Positions 45,839-54,949 of a DNA stretch of 64,000 nucleotides are shown here, piece by piece; position 1 is the stretch's first letter, and each line of letters starts with the position of its first letter. The position numbers were made by a program, and so were the translations under genes. The stretch is from JAVBJV01 sp031555315. Its GTDB lineage: Bacteria; Pseudomonadota; Alphaproteobacteria; Acetobacterales; Acetobacteraceae. The stretch spans positions 74,822-138,821 of the forward strand of contig JAVBUO010000011.1 of NCBI GenBank assembly GCA_031555315.1, given 5' to 3'. The notes beneath the pieces were generated by a model that worked only from the letters and a program-made list of their open reading frames with translations, was not told the origin of the DNA and made no database searches.

Positions 45839-46315
45839 TCAGCGCAGAACGGTCGTCGCGTTGCGGTTCTGGGCCCAGGCCGCAGCATCCGAACCCAGCG
45901 CCGTCGGGCGGTCCTTGCCGAACGAGACCGTGTTCATGCGCGACGATGCAACACCGCGCGCGGCCAGATATTCACGCGCGGCATTCGCACGGCGCTGACC
46001 CAGCGCGATATTGTATTCACGCGTGCCGCGTTCGTCGCAGTTACCCTGCAGCTGGATGTTGTTCTGCGGATATTGCTGCAGCCACGTGGCCTGACGGTCC
46101 AGAGTCGTGCGCGCTTCCGAACTCAGCGAGCTGCTGTCGGTGTTAAAAAACACGCGATCGCCGATGTTCTGAGCCAGATCTTCCTGGCTGCCCGCCCGTG
46201 CGGTTCCCGCACCGGCGCCGCCCGCACCCGTCGTGCTGGCGGAATCACTGGAATCACCGCAAGCGGCAAGCAAAGCTACCGCAGCCAGTGCACCCAGAAG
46301 CTTCAGTTTCGTCAT
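45839..46315 (-). CDS. pal: Peptidoglycan-associated lipoprotein Pal
   Basis: A 158-residue outer-membrane lipoprotein. The signal peptide ends in the lipobox LAAC (Cys19), a Ser/Gly/Ala linker follows, then an OmpA-like peptidoglycan-binding domain with the ligand motif YNIALGQRRANAAREYL. It anchors the outer membrane to peptidoglycan and binds TolB. It is the last gene of the Tol operon, 104 bp after tolB. Confidence 0.96.
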   Translation of the reverse strand: MTKLKLLGALAAVALLAACGDSSDSASTTGAGGAGAGTARAGSQEDLAQNIGDRVFFNTDSSSLSSEARTTLDRQATWLQQYPQNNIQLQGNCDERGTREYNIALGQRRANAAREYLAARGVASSRMNTVSFGKDRPTALGSDAAAWAQNRNATTVLR

Positions 46316-46419
46316 TTAAGAACCCCTGCTTTTTTATGTTACGGGTTGACCCAGCCGCGGGCAGATCCCGCGTACTCCCTGCGGCGCTTACTTCCGCCAC
46401 TGGGAGCGGTCAAGATAAA

Positions 46420-47781
46420 TCAGGAAATAAGCGGTGACCATGCCGGATCCGAGCCATCGGCCGGCGTCGGCACGGCACGCTCGTTAAATCCGGTGATATC
46501 CACCGACACCAGCCGGGTCGAATACCCGGACCCACGCGAATCCCGCGCCGGCGATTCGCGATAGAACATCAGCACGCGGCCGTTCGGCGCAAAGGTCGGG
46601 CTTTCCACGACGTAACCTTCGGAAAGAATACGTTCGCCGCTGCCGTCCGGGCGCATCACGCCGATACCGAAGCTGCCGCCGCCGATGCGCGTGAAAGCGA
46701 TCAGATCGCCGCGCGGCGACCAGACCGGCGTCGCATAGCGGCCGTTGCCGAAGGAAATGCGCCGCACGCCGGAACCGTCGGCGCCCATCACATAAAGTTG
46801 CTGATCGCCACCACGGTCCGAATTGAAGACGATCTGCGTGCCTTCCGGATTGAAGCACGGCGACGTGTCGATCGCGCCGCTGTCGGTCAGGCGGCGTTCG
46901 CGGCGGCTGCGCAGATCCACGACATAGATGTCCGAACCATTGCCGCGTGTCGACGACAGCAGCAGACTGCTGCCATCCGGGCTGAAGCGCGGCGCGAAGG
47001 TAATGCCCGGGAAACTGCCCAGTTGCTGCTGACGGCCGCTGTCGATATCGAACAGCAGCACGCGCGGATTGGCGCGATCCTGATAGCTCATGAAGGCGAT
47101 CTGGTTGGCCTGCGGGTGGAAGCGCGGCGTCAGCACCAGTACCGAACCGTCGGTCAGGAAGCGGTGGTTCTGGCTGTCCTGATCCATGATCGCCAGCCGC
47201 TTCACACGCCTGTCACGCGGCCCGCTTTCGGCGACATAGACGATACGGGTGTCGAAATAGCCCTTCTCGCCCACCAGACGTTCGTAGATCACGTCCGACA
47301 TGATGTGCGCGATGCGGCGCCAGTTATTGATCTGGGTGGTATACGCGGTGCCCTGAATCTGGGTCTCGGGCAGCACGTCCCACAGCCGGAATTCGACGCG
47401 CACGCGGTCGCCGCCCTGGCTTTCCACCTTGCCGGTCACCAGTGCCTGCGCGCCGATCACCCGCCAGTCCTGCCAGCGCGGCGTTTCCGCCGCCTGGCCG
47501 GCCGCCTGGATGAAGGCGGCGCGGTCGATCGGGCGGAACAGGCCCGAGCGTTGCAGGTTGTCGGTGATGACTTTCGCCATATCCCGGCCCAGACGCTGGG
47601 TTTCGGAATTGCTGCCGACCAGGTCCGGAATGGCGACCGGAATGGGATCGGTCCGTGCACGGTTGACGTCGATCACCGCCGAACGTGCCTGGGCGGAAGC
47701 TCCGCCAGGCAATCCGGCAACACCAGCCAGACCGGCGGAACCGGCCAGCATCAAGCGACGGGAAACGGGCATATGAAACAT
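46420..47781 (-). CDS. tolB: Tol-Pal translocation protein TolB
   Basis: A 453-residue periplasmic protein. It has a twin-arginine-like signal (VSRRLMLAGSAGLAG), an N-terminal alpha/beta domain (about 40-170), and a six-bladed WD40/PD40 propeller (RFHPQANQIAFMSYQD, then RFSPDGSSLLLSSTR, and so on) that binds Pal. The twin-arginine pattern is unusual for TolB. Starts at 47781 and 47772 are both possible; 47781 is used because GAGG precedes it by 9 nt. Confidence 0.94.
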   Translation of the reverse strand: MFHMPVSRRLMLAGSAGLAGVAGLPGGASAQARSAVIDVNRARTDPIPVAIPDLVGSNSETQRLGRDMAKVITDNLQRSGLFRPIDRAAFIQAAGQAAETPRWQDWRVIGAQALVTGKVESQGGDRVRVEFRLWDVLPETQIQGTAYTTQINNWRRIAHIMSDVIYERLVGEKGYFDTRIVYVAESGPRDRRVKRLAIMDQDSQNHRFLTDGSVLVLTPRFHPQANQIAFMSYQDRANPRVLLFDIDSGRQQQLGSFPGITFAPRFSPDGSSLLLSSTRGNGSDIYVVDLRSRRERRLTDSGAIDTSPCFNPEGTQIVFNSDRGGDQQLYVMGADGSGVRRISFGNGRYATPVWSPRGDLIAFTRIGGGSFGIGVMRPDGSGERILSEGYVVESPTFAPNGRVLMFYRESPARDSRGSGYSTRLVSVDITGFNERAVPTPADGSDPAWSPLIS

Positions 47782-47792
47782 CCTACAAGGCC

Positions 47793-48779
47793 TCATGGTC
47801 TGAAGCGGAAATCCCAGGTTCTTGTCTGCCCCAGCATAGAGGCAGGCAAGGGCAGATTCGCACAACGCGGGTCCATAACAGCGCGAACCGCACGTTCCGC
47901 AAAGGCGCGAAAGCGTGGATCGGATAATTTTCCTCGGTCCTCATCTGCAACAACGGCACGGCGTACGACGCCGTTGGCATCGGTCGTTACCGTCAGCAGC
48001 GCCATCTGACGGTCGGCGTTCAGCGCGGCGCTGTCTGCCGTCCAGCAGGCGCGCACATGATCGCCGATCGCGCCGCGCTGCCCGGTCGTCAGGTTCGCCG
48101 TATCGCTGCCGTCGGGACTGCCGCCGGCATTCGGCGTGCCGCCGCGCGGCCCGCCGGGACGCGCCGTCGGCGCCTGGGTCTGCTGCTGCTGACTGCGCAG
48201 CCGTTCCAGCGTGTTGAGCACGCTGGTGCTGCGTTCGCTCGGCCGCTGCGTCGGGTTCGGCTGCGATGTCGACGACGGCGGCGGAGGTGTCGGCGGGGGC
48301 GGCACCGGCGGCGGCGGAATCGGGGTCGGTGGCGGCGGCTGTGGCGGCGTAGGCGTCGGCGGCGCCGGTGGTGAAGGCGGCGGCGGCGGCGTGGGCGGCA
48401 CGGGCATCGCCTCCGGCGTTGGCGGCGGAGGGGGCGGTGCGGGGGTGGGTGGCGGCGGCTGCGGCGGCGTCTCGACCGGCGGCGGAGGGGGCGGCGGCGG
48501 TGGAGGCGGCGGTGGCGGTGGCGGCTGCGACGGCGTGGTTTGCTGCGGCGTTTCCGGGTTCTGCGGCGCATCCTCGGCCGCTTCGACGGGGCCTGCCACC
48601 TGCCCGGTGTTTTCCGACCGCGCGACGCTTTCCTGCCCCGAGACGATTTCGACCGTCATCGCCAGTTCGACCGGTTCCTCGAAATCCCTCCTCAACTGGA
48701 ACACGCCGAGCAGCAGGACCGCGATGCCCACATGCAATGCGGCGGAAACTCCAGCTCCGATACGAAGGTTACGGTCCAT
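47793..48779 (-). CDS. tolA: TolA-type protein with very long polyproline linker
   Basis: A 328-residue inner-membrane protein. It has one N-terminal transmembrane helix (about 7-28), a linker of about 110 residues that is mostly proline (including a run of 16 prolines), and a C-terminal TolA/TonB-type domain (about 225-328) with one Cys pair (VRACWT, DPRCAN). In E. coli TolA the spacer is a long alpha-helix; here a polyproline rod replaces it. It links TolQR energy to Pal/TolB. The proline run implies strong dependence on EF-P during translation, which is inference from known ribosome stalling. Confidence 0.88.
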   Translation of the reverse strand: MDRNLRIGAGVSAALHVGIAVLLLGVFQLRRDFEEPVELAMTVEIVSGQESVARSENTGQVAGPVEAAEDAPQNPETPQQTTPSQPPPPPPPPPPPPPPPPVETPPQPPPPTPAPPPPPPTPEAMPVPPTPPPPPSPPAPPTPTPPQPPPPTPIPPPPVPPPPTPPPPSSTSQPNPTQRPSERSTSVLNTLERLRSQQQQTQAPTARPGGPRGGTPNAGGSPDGSDTANLTTGQRGAIGDHVRACWTADSAALNADRQMALLTVTTDANGVVRRAVVADEDRGKLSDPRFRAFAERAVRAVMDPRCANLPLPASMLGQTRTWDFRFRP

Positions 48780-48795
48780 CGGCCAGCCTGTCCGG

Positions 48796-49299
48796 TCAGT
48801 TCCGCCCGGCCGGGCGGCGCTGCGGCGCCGGTGCGGCCGGCTGGCGCGTCTGCCCCGCAGCCGGGGCCGGTGCGGTCATCGCCTGTTCGGCCAGCAGCGC
48901 GACCTTCGTAAAGCCGCCCTGGGTGATGGTGCCCATCACCTCCATGATGCGTCCATACGGCACCCCCTTGTCGCCGCGCACGAAGATACGGCGTTCGGGG
49001 TTGTTCTGGCTGATCGCCTGCAGGCGCGAGACCAGCCCGGCCAGGTCGGTTTCGGTCTCTTGCAGATAGATCACGCCTTCCGCATTCACCGTGATGGTCA
49101 GCGGTTCGTTGTCCTGGTTCATCGCCGCCGCACTGGTGCGCGGCAGATCGACCTTGATCCCCACCGTCATCAGCGGCGCAGCCACCATGAATACGATCAG
49201 CAGCACCAGCATCACGTCGACCAGCGGCGTGACGTTGATCTCGGCCAGCGGTTTGTACCGCCCCTTGCCTTTGCCGCCGCCTGAAAGCGATGCCGCCAT
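48796..49299 (-). CDS. tolR: Tol-Pal biopolymer transport protein TolR (ExbD family)
   Basis: A 167-residue protein with one transmembrane helix (about 24-44). It contains the protonatable Asp in the helix start (INVTPLVDVMLVLLIVFMVA) and a periplasmic ExbD-fold domain. A Pro/Ala-rich C-terminal tail of about 25 residues extends past the usual end. It lies 3 bp after tolQ and 16 bp before tolA. Confidence 0.94.
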   Translation of the reverse strand: MAASLSGGGKGKGRYKPLAEINVTPLVDVMLVLLIVFMVAAPLMTVGIKVDLPRTSAAAMNQDNEPLTITVNAEGVIYLQETETDLAGLVSRLQAISQNNPERRIFVRGDKGVPYGRIMEVMGTITQGGFTKVALLAEQAMTAPAPAAGQTRQPAAPAPQRRPAGRN

Positions 49300-49302
49300 G
49301 AC

Positions 49303-50019
49303 TTACCCCTGCTCCTCGCCCTGGCGCGACAGGATCGCGCTGAATTCAGTCGCGAAGCCTTCGAGCCGCGCCGCATAACGCGCCAGATCGGTGCTGATCT
49401 TGTTATACGCCAGCACGGCGGGAATGGCCGCCACCAGGCCGATCGCGGTGGCGAACAGCGCCTCGGCGATCCCCGGCGCAACCACGGCCAGATTGGTGTT
49501 CTGCATCGCGGCAATGGCCGAGAACGAATTCATGATCCCCCAGACCGTGCCGAACAGCCCGACGAACGGCGCCACCGAGCCGACCGAGGCCAGAAACACC
49601 ATCCAGCGTTCCAGCCGTTCCATCTCGCGCTGGATGGTCACGTTCATCGCCCGCTCGATGCGTTCCTTGACGCCGGCATAGGCACTGATCTTGCCCGCAC
49701 TGCGGGTCGAGCGCTGCCATTCGCCCATCGCCGCGCCGAACACCGCGGCCATCGCGTGTGTCGGCGACGTGCCTTCGCGATCGTAGAGGTCGTCCAGCGA
49801 ACCGCCCGACCAGAACTTGTCCTCGAACAGCGTCGCCTGTTTGTTGGCGCGGCGCAGCGTCATGGTTTTCTCGAACACGATCGCCCACACCCAGACGCTG
49901 GCGAACAGCAGCAGGATCATCACCGTTTTGACGATGATGTCGGCCTGCAGGAACAGCGTCCAGATCGACAGGTCGGTATGCGTTCCGAGAGCTACCGCCT
50001 CGACAGCACGTTCAGGCAT
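49303..50019 (-). CDS. tolQ: Tol-Pal proton channel subunit TolQ (ExbB family)
   Basis: A 238-residue membrane protein with three transmembrane helices. The conserved third-helix region VGLFGTVWGIMNSF and AEALFATAIGLVAAIPAV form the proton path with TolR. GAGGAG 8 nt upstream decides the ATG at 50019 over a GTG at 50028. It begins 28 bp after ybgC, the usual ybgC-tolQ order. Confidence 0.95.
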   Translation of the reverse strand: MPERAVEAVALGTHTDLSIWTLFLQADIIVKTVMILLLFASVWVWAIVFEKTMTLRRANKQATLFEDKFWSGGSLDDLYDREGTSPTHAMAAVFGAAMGEWQRSTRSAGKISAYAGVKERIERAMNVTIQREMERLERWMVFLASVGSVAPFVGLFGTVWGIMNSFSAIAAMQNTNLAVVAPGIAEALFATAIGLVAAIPAVLAYNKISTDLARYAARLEGFATEFSAILSRQGEEQG

Positions 50020-50047
50020 TCCATTCACTCCTCAGTTCACGCAGACG

Positions 50048-50479
50048 TTACGGCGCGGGGGGCGCATCTGTTACAGTCAGGCGCAGCAACGCACCGCGCC
50101 ACGGCTCGGGGATCCGCACCGGTTTCTGATCCGCCTGGCGCACACACACCAGAACCACCGTCAGCACCACCGCCGGCGCGTCGTTGCAGCGGATCTCCTG
50201 ACGCAGGGTCACGCTCGCTCCGCCCATAGCAGATACCTGCGTGACCACCTCAAGCCCGTCGTCGAGTCGCGCCGGGCGCAGGTAGTCGGCTTCGATCCGG
50301 CGCACCAGCAGAATCAGGTCCAGCCGGTTCATCATGTCGGCATGCGGCAAGCCCATGTCGCGCAGACATTCGGTGCGCGCGCGTTCGGCAAAACGCAGGT
50401 AATTGGCGTGATACACGACACCGCCCGCGTCGGTATCCTCGAAATAGACCCTCACGGGAAAGTGATGTGCGGTCGTCAT
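50048..50479 (-). CDS. ybgC: Acyl-CoA thioesterase of the Tol-Pal cluster (YbgC)
   Basis: A 143-residue hot-dog-fold thioesterase. The motif VYFEDTDAGGVVYHANYLRF holds the catalytic Asp. In E. coli YbgC acts on acyl-CoA or acyl-ACP and associates with phospholipid synthesis. It overlaps ruvB by 4 bp and is followed by tolQ, tying the Ruv and Tol genes into one run. Confidence 0.94.
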   Translation of the reverse strand: MTTAHHFPVRVYFEDTDAGGVVYHANYLRFAERARTECLRDMGLPHADMMNRLDLILLVRRIEADYLRPARLDDGLEVVTQVSAMGGASVTLRQEIRCNDAPAVVLTVVLVCVRQADQKPVRIPEPWRGALLRLTVTDAPPAP

Positions 50480-51513
50480 TCTTCGTCCAGCAGATCGGCC
50501 TGTGCGACACTGCGCGCCGGCGCGCGCAGGCCCAGATGCTTCCAGCCGGCATCGCCCAGCATGCGCCCGCGGCTGGTGCGCAGGATCAGCCCTTCCTGGA
50601 TCAGATAGGGTTCGATCACATCTTCCAGCGTGTCACGCGCCTCGGCCAGCGCCGCGGCCAGCGTTTCCACCCCCACCGGTCCGCCGCCATGGTGATCGGC
50701 CAGACGGCGCAGATACCGCCGGTCCATCGCATCCAGCCCCAGCGCATCAACCTCCAGCCGCGCCAATGCCGCATCGGCGGTCTGGCGATCGATCTGCGCG
50801 CGGCCGGCCACCGACGCGAAATCGCGCACCCGGCGCAGCAGGCGCCCGGCGATGCGCGGCGTGCCGCGCGAACGGCGCGCGATTTCGGCCGCCCCGTCCG
50901 GCGTCAAGGCAAATCCCAGTTTTTCGGCGCCGCGTGCGACAATCAATTCCAGTTCTTCCGCCGTATAAAAAATCAGGCGCAGCGGGATTCCGAACCGGTC
51001 ACGCAACGGCGTTGCCAGCAACCCCGCCCGCGTGGTGGCTCCCACCAGGGTGAACGGGTTCAGGTCGATCCGCACGGTGCGCGCGGCCGGCCCTTCCCCA
51101 ATGATCAGATCCAGCTGGAAATCCTCCATGGCTGGATAAAGTATTTCCTCGATCGCCGGTTGCAGCCGGTGAATCTCGTCGATGAACAATACATCTCTGG
51201 GCTGAAGATTTGTCAGGATTGCGGCAAGGTCGCCGGCTTTTTGAATGACCGGCCCCGAGGTCGCCCGAAAACCCACCCCCATTTCGCGCGCCACGATCTG
51301 CGACAGCGTGGTTTTTCCAAGGCCCGGCGGGCCGTGCAGCAGCACGTGGTCCAGCGCCTCGCCGCGTGCCTTCGCCGCCTCGATGAACACGCGCAGATTC
51401 TCGCGACTGGCTTTCTGGCCGATGAATTCACCCAGATGCTGCGGCCGCAGCGATGCCTCGCCGGCGTCCTGATCGGTGCGAATCGCGCTGACCGGACGGT
51501 CTTCCTCGTTCAT
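50476..51513 (-). CDS. ruvB: Holliday junction DNA helicase RuvB
   Basis: A 345-residue AAA motor for branch migration. The RuvB N-terminal signature RPQHLGEFIGQKASRENLRV, Walker A GPPGLGKTT, Walker B VLFIDEIHRL, sensor region GATTRAGLL, and the C-terminal winged-helix domain are present. It overlaps ruvA (4 bp) and ybgC (4 bp). Confidence 0.97.
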   Translation of the reverse strand: MNEEDRPVSAIRTDQDAGEASLRPQHLGEFIGQKASRENLRVFIEAAKARGEALDHVLLHGPPGLGKTTLSQIVAREMGVGFRATSGPVIQKAGDLAAILTNLQPRDVLFIDEIHRLQPAIEEILYPAMEDFQLDLIIGEGPAARTVRIDLNPFTLVGATTRAGLLATPLRDRFGIPLRLIFYTAEELELIVARGAEKLGFALTPDGAAEIARRSRGTPRIAGRLLRRVRDFASVAGRAQIDRQTADAALARLEVDALGLDAMDRRYLRRLADHHGGGPVGVETLAAALAEARDTLEDVIEPYLIQEGLILRTSRGRMLGDAGWKHLGLRAPARSVAQADLLDEE

Positions 51514-52112
51514 CGCGCCAGCTCCTTCAGACCTTCGCGGATCAGCAGATCGACCGATGCATCGTCACCCACACGCCCGATGGCGCGATTGACCGCCGCC
51601 TCCGCTTCGGCGCGGCGATAGCCGAGATTGATCAGCGCCGAGGCCGCATCCGCGGCCGCGCCGCCGGCTGGCAGCACCGTCGCCGCCAGCATCACGCCGC
51701 CGCCCGCGGGCATCGCCCCGACCCGATCGCGCAGTTCGGTGATCAGCCGCGCCGCCAGTTTTTTCCCCACGCCAGCCGGGCGCGACAGGATGCCCGCGTC
51801 GGCGCGGCCGATCGCCGCCGCCAGATCGCCCGGCCCCAGTGTGGACAGGATCGACAGCGCAACCTTCGCCCCCACCCCCTGCACCGTCATCAACAAGCGG
51901 AACCAGTCGCGTTCGGCGGTGTCGGCAAAACCGAACAGGGTGATCGCGTCCTCGCGCACCTGCATCTCGACCAGCACCGTCGCCGCCGCGCCCATCGGGA
52001 ACTGCGACAGGCTGCGCGTCGAGGCATGCACCAGATAGCCGACACCGTTCACATCGACGATGCAGTGATCGGCGGCGATTTCCTCGATCCGGCCTTTCAG
52101 ACGCGCAATCAT
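51510..52112 (-). CDS. ruvA: Holliday junction DNA-binding protein RuvA
   Basis: A 200-residue junction-recognition subunit. It has an N-terminal OB fold (MIARLKGRIEEIAADHCIVD), two helix-hairpin-helix motifs (LMTVQGVGAKVALSILSTLG and LSRPAGVGKKLAARLI) and a C-terminal RuvB-binding domain. Both ends overlap neighbours by 4 bp, so ruvC-ruvA-ruvB are translationally coupled. Confidence 0.96.
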   Translation of the reverse strand: MIARLKGRIEEIAADHCIVDVNGVGYLVHASTRSLSQFPMGAAATVLVEMQVREDAITLFGFADTAERDWFRLLMTVQGVGAKVALSILSTLGPGDLAAAIGRADAGILSRPAGVGKKLAARLITELRDRVGAMPAGGGVMLAATVLPAGGAAADAASALINLGYRRAEAEAAVNRAIGRVGDDASVDLLIREGLKELAR

Positions 52113-52609
52113 GCAGCCCCCGCCGCCCAGGTGGTTTTGGTCTGCCGATTATGCGCATGGCAGATCGCCACCGCCAGCGCGTCGCCCGCATCGGCGCGCC
52201 GGATCGCCGCCCCCGGCAGCAGGCGGCGCACCATCATCTCGACCTGCTCCTTGGTGGCCGCACCGGTGCCGACCACCGAACGCTTGACCATCTTCGCGCC
52301 GTATTCGTGCACGCGAATGCCCGCCAGCGCCGGCGTCAGCAGCGCGACACCGCGCGCATAGCCCAGCTTCAGGGTCGAGATGGCGTTCTTGTTCACATAG
52401 GTCTCCTCGACCGCCGCCTCGACGGGGTGATAGGCGTCGAACACCTGCAGCAACCCGTCGTGCAGCACTTTCAGGCGTTCAGGCACGCTCTGCTCGGCAT
52501 CGGTGGCGATCACCCCGTCGGCGATGTGACGCAGACGCGCGCCGTCCACGTCGATCACCCCCCAGCCGGTGAAGCGCAACCCCGGGTCGATGCCGAGCAG
52601 GCGAATCAT
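52109..52609 (-). CDS. ruvC: Crossover junction endodeoxyribonuclease RuvC
   Basis: A 166-residue resolvase. Catalytic Asp7 lies in LGIDPGLRFTGWG, Glu in AVEETYVNKN, and the C-terminal acidic pair in DAGDALAVAICHAHN. It cuts the Holliday junction processed by RuvAB. It follows yebC by 10 bp. Confidence 0.96.
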   Translation of the reverse strand: MIRLLGIDPGLRFTGWGVIDVDGARLRHIADGVIATDAEQSVPERLKVLHDGLLQVFDAYHPVEAAVEETYVNKNAISTLKLGYARGVALLTPALAGIRVHEYGAKMVKRSVVGTGAATKEQVEMMVRRLLPGAAIRRADAGDALAVAICHAHNRQTKTTWAAGAA

Positions 52610-52619
52610 GTCGGGAACC

Positions 52620-53369
52620 TCATGCCGACAGCTTCGCCATCACCGCATCGGGGATGTCGAAATTCGCCCAGACGTTCTGCACGTCGTCGTTCTCGTCCAG
52701 CACGTCGATCAGCTTCATCACCGACACCGCGGTCGCCTCGTCGACCGGCACGGTGACCTGCGGCCGCCATTCGATCTTCGCCGATTCCGGATCGCCGAAC
52801 TGCGCCGACAGCGCATCGCGCACCGCAAAGAAGTCCTCCATCGGGCAGGTGACCTCGTGGCCGTTCTCGTCGGTTTCCACGTTCTCGGCCCCGGCCTCGA
52901 TCGCCGCTTCCAGCATCGCGTCGGCCCCGGCTTTCTCCGCCTGATAACGGATCACGCCCATGCGTGTGAACTGGAACGACACCGAATTGCTCTCGCCCAG
53001 CGCGCCGCCATGCTTCGAGAACGCCGAACGGACATCGGACGCGGTGCGGTTGCGGTTGTCGGTCAGTGCCTCGACGATCAGCGCCACGCCGCCCGGGCCG
53101 TAGCCCTCGTAACGGACCTCGGCGTAATCGTCGCCCTGCCCGCCGCCAACCGCTTTCTTGATCGCGCGGTCGATGTTGTCCTTCGGCATATTTTCTTCAC
53201 GCGCCCAGGCCAGCGCGGCGCGCAGGCGCGGGTTGGTGTTGGGGTCCGGCGCGCCGGTTTTCGCCGCCACGGTAATTTCGCGGATGATCTTGGCAAAGGC
53301 GCGGGCGCGCTTGGCGTCCTGTGCCCCCTTGCGGTGCATGATGTTCTTGAATTGCGAATGGCCGGCCAT
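52620..53369 (-). CDS. yebC: YebC/PmpR family regulatory protein
   Basis: A 249-residue protein with the conserved start MAGHSQFKNIMHRKGAQDAK. Family members bind DNA as regulators or, as shown recently for some, help ribosomes through proline stretches, which is of interest here because TolA in the same run has a 16-proline tract. GGAGG lies 7 nt upstream. It is the first gene before ruvCAB. Confidence 0.94.
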   Translation of the reverse strand: MAGHSQFKNIMHRKGAQDAKRARAFAKIIREITVAAKTGAPDPNTNPRLRAALAWAREENMPKDNIDRAIKKAVGGGQGDDYAEVRYEGYGPGGVALIVEALTDNRNRTASDVRSAFSKHGGALGESNSVSFQFTRMGVIRYQAEKAGADAMLEAAIEAGAENVETDENGHEVTCPMEDFFAVRDALSAQFGDPESAKIEWRPQVTVPVDEATAVSVMKLIDVLDENDDVQNVWANFDIPDAVMAKLSA

Positions 53370-53458
53370 TGCCGTGCCTCCTTCGGGAATCTGCGGATGA
53401 TCGGTTGGGACCGTCTTATAACGGCACCGGGAACGAAAGGGAAACTCGTCGGAACCCG

Positions 53459-54043
53459 CTACGTTGGAGGCTGCCCGGCCAGCCGCAGCCAGCCCAGCAG
53501 CCGGGCGTTGTCGCGCGAGATCACCTCGCGCGAGGCCCCGAACGGGCCGGGGTTCTGCTGGATGACCTCAATCCCGCCATCACGCAGGCCGGTGACGATG
53601 GCGACATGACCGTACGGGTTGAACAGGCTGGGGCCGAGGACGAGCAGATCCTCGACCTGCGGCGCCCCCGCGCCGTCCCGGCGGTATTGCATCAGCCCCC
53701 GGCGCGGGTTGAGCGCGCCATCGGGCACGACCGGATCGAAGAAATCCCGCGCATGACCGTAGCTGTCCGGCATGCGGTGGCTGAAGCGCTCGAAATAATA
53801 CCGCTTTACGAACTCGACGCACTGATAGCGGATGCCGAGGTTATAGCCGTCCGCACTCAGGTTGCGGCCGGCCGAGTGATTGACGCCGCCGTTGTAATAC
53901 ACAGCGACGTTGTTGAAGGTGTCGATCTGCTCGCCGGGCCGGCGCGCCGGATTCAGGTTGAGGCGCGTGCCGCCCCAATATCCCGCCCCCGCAAGGCCGA
54001 CGGCCGCGCCGGCCGTCATGATCATCCGGCGCTTCATGTTCAT
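53459..54043 (-). CDS. Exported CHAP-domain amidase/peptidase
   Basis: A 194-residue protein with an N-terminal membrane or signal segment (about 5-25) and a CHAP domain: nucleophile Cys75 in RYQCVEFVKRYY, His146 in NPYGHVAIV, and an Asn/Glu downstream (GIEVIQQNPG). CHAP enzymes cleave peptidoglycan peptides or glutathionylspermidine. The ATG overlaps the stop of the metallophosphoesterase gene by 4 bp, so its production is coupled to that gene. Confidence 0.82.
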   Translation of the reverse strand: MNMKRRMIMTAGAAVGLAGAGYWGGTRLNLNPARRPGEQIDTFNNVAVYYNGGVNHSAGRNLSADGYNLGIRYQCVEFVKRYYFERFSHRMPDSYGHARDFFDPVVPDGALNPRRGLMQYRRDGAGAPQVEDLLVLGPSLFNPYGHVAIVTGLRDGGIEVIQQNPGPFGASREVISRDNARLLGWLRLAGQPPT

Positions 54044-54858
54044 GCCAGCGACGGCACCATCTGCGCCAGCCGCCCGCCCAGGCGCAACGGTTCGATCCGG
54101 GTGGCGAGGCCGGTCGCATCGTCGGTGACCACGAACACGCCGCACACCGTGGCCGGGCCTTCGGCCGGCTGCAGGTGCGCGCTGGGCACCTTCTTCCACA
54201 GCCGGGAAATTGCACTGACCTTCTGCATGCCGATCACGCTGTCGTAATCGCCGCACATGCCGGCATCGGTCATGAATGCCGTGCCGCCGGGCAGGATCTG
54301 CTGATCCGCCGTCGGGATATGGGTATGCGTGCCGACCACCAGGCTGACCTCGCCATCGAAGGAATGGGCGAAGCCGATCTTCTCGCTCGACGCCTCGGCG
54401 TGGAAATCGACCACCGCGGCGGTAATGGAGGCTCCCAGACGGTGCTTCACCAGTTCGCGCGCCCCGGTCTGGAACGGGCAGTCGAGCAGGTCCATGAAGA
54501 TCCGGCCCATCAGGTTCATCACCAGCGCCTTGCGCCCGCCGCGCACATCGACCACCACGCTGCCCGCCCCGGGCGTGCCGTGCGGGTAGTTGGCCGGGCG
54601 GATCAGGCGCGGATGATCGGCGATGTAAGGAATGATTTCCTTGCGATCCCAGGCATGGTTGCCCAGCGTGATGACATCGACTCCTGCCGTGAACAGCGTC
54701 TCGGCCATGTCCGGCCCCAGCCCGAAGCCGTGCGAGGCGTTCTCGGCGTTCACCACCACCAGATCGGTATCCAGCCGCATGCGCAGATCCGGCAGCGCCG
54801 CCAGCACTGCCTCGCGCCCCGTGCGGCCGACCAGATCACCCAGAAACAGAATATGCAT
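54040..54858 (-). CDS. YmdB-type metallophosphoesterase (TIGR00282 family)
   Basis: A 272-residue phosphodiesterase. Metal-site motifs are present in order: FLGDLVGRTGR (Asp8), VVNAENASHG, TLGNHAWDRKE, DFHAEASSEK, VGTHTHIPTAD. Bacillus YmdB hydrolyses cyclic nucleotides and controls development; in Proteobacteria the role is unclear. It lies between pncA and the CHAP gene, in the conserved ygfA-ymdB-yebC-ruv neighbourhood. Confidence 0.88.
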   Translation of the reverse strand: MHILFLGDLVGRTGREAVLAALPDLRMRLDTDLVVVNAENASHGFGLGPDMAETLFTAGVDVITLGNHAWDRKEIIPYIADHPRLIRPANYPHGTPGAGSVVVDVRGGRKALVMNLMGRIFMDLLDCPFQTGARELVKHRLGASITAAVVDFHAEASSEKIGFAHSFDGEVSLVVGTHTHIPTADQQILPGGTAFMTDAGMCGDYDSVIGMQKVSAISRLWKKVPSAHLQPAEGPATVCGVFVVTDDATGLATRIEPLRLGGRLAQMVPSLA

Positions 54859-54949
54859 GCCCCGTCACATCAGGGGGAAGTCCGGCACTGTCAACCTGTA
54901 TTACGCCCGTACAGCACCACCCGGCCGTAAACACATATGATAGGACGAA

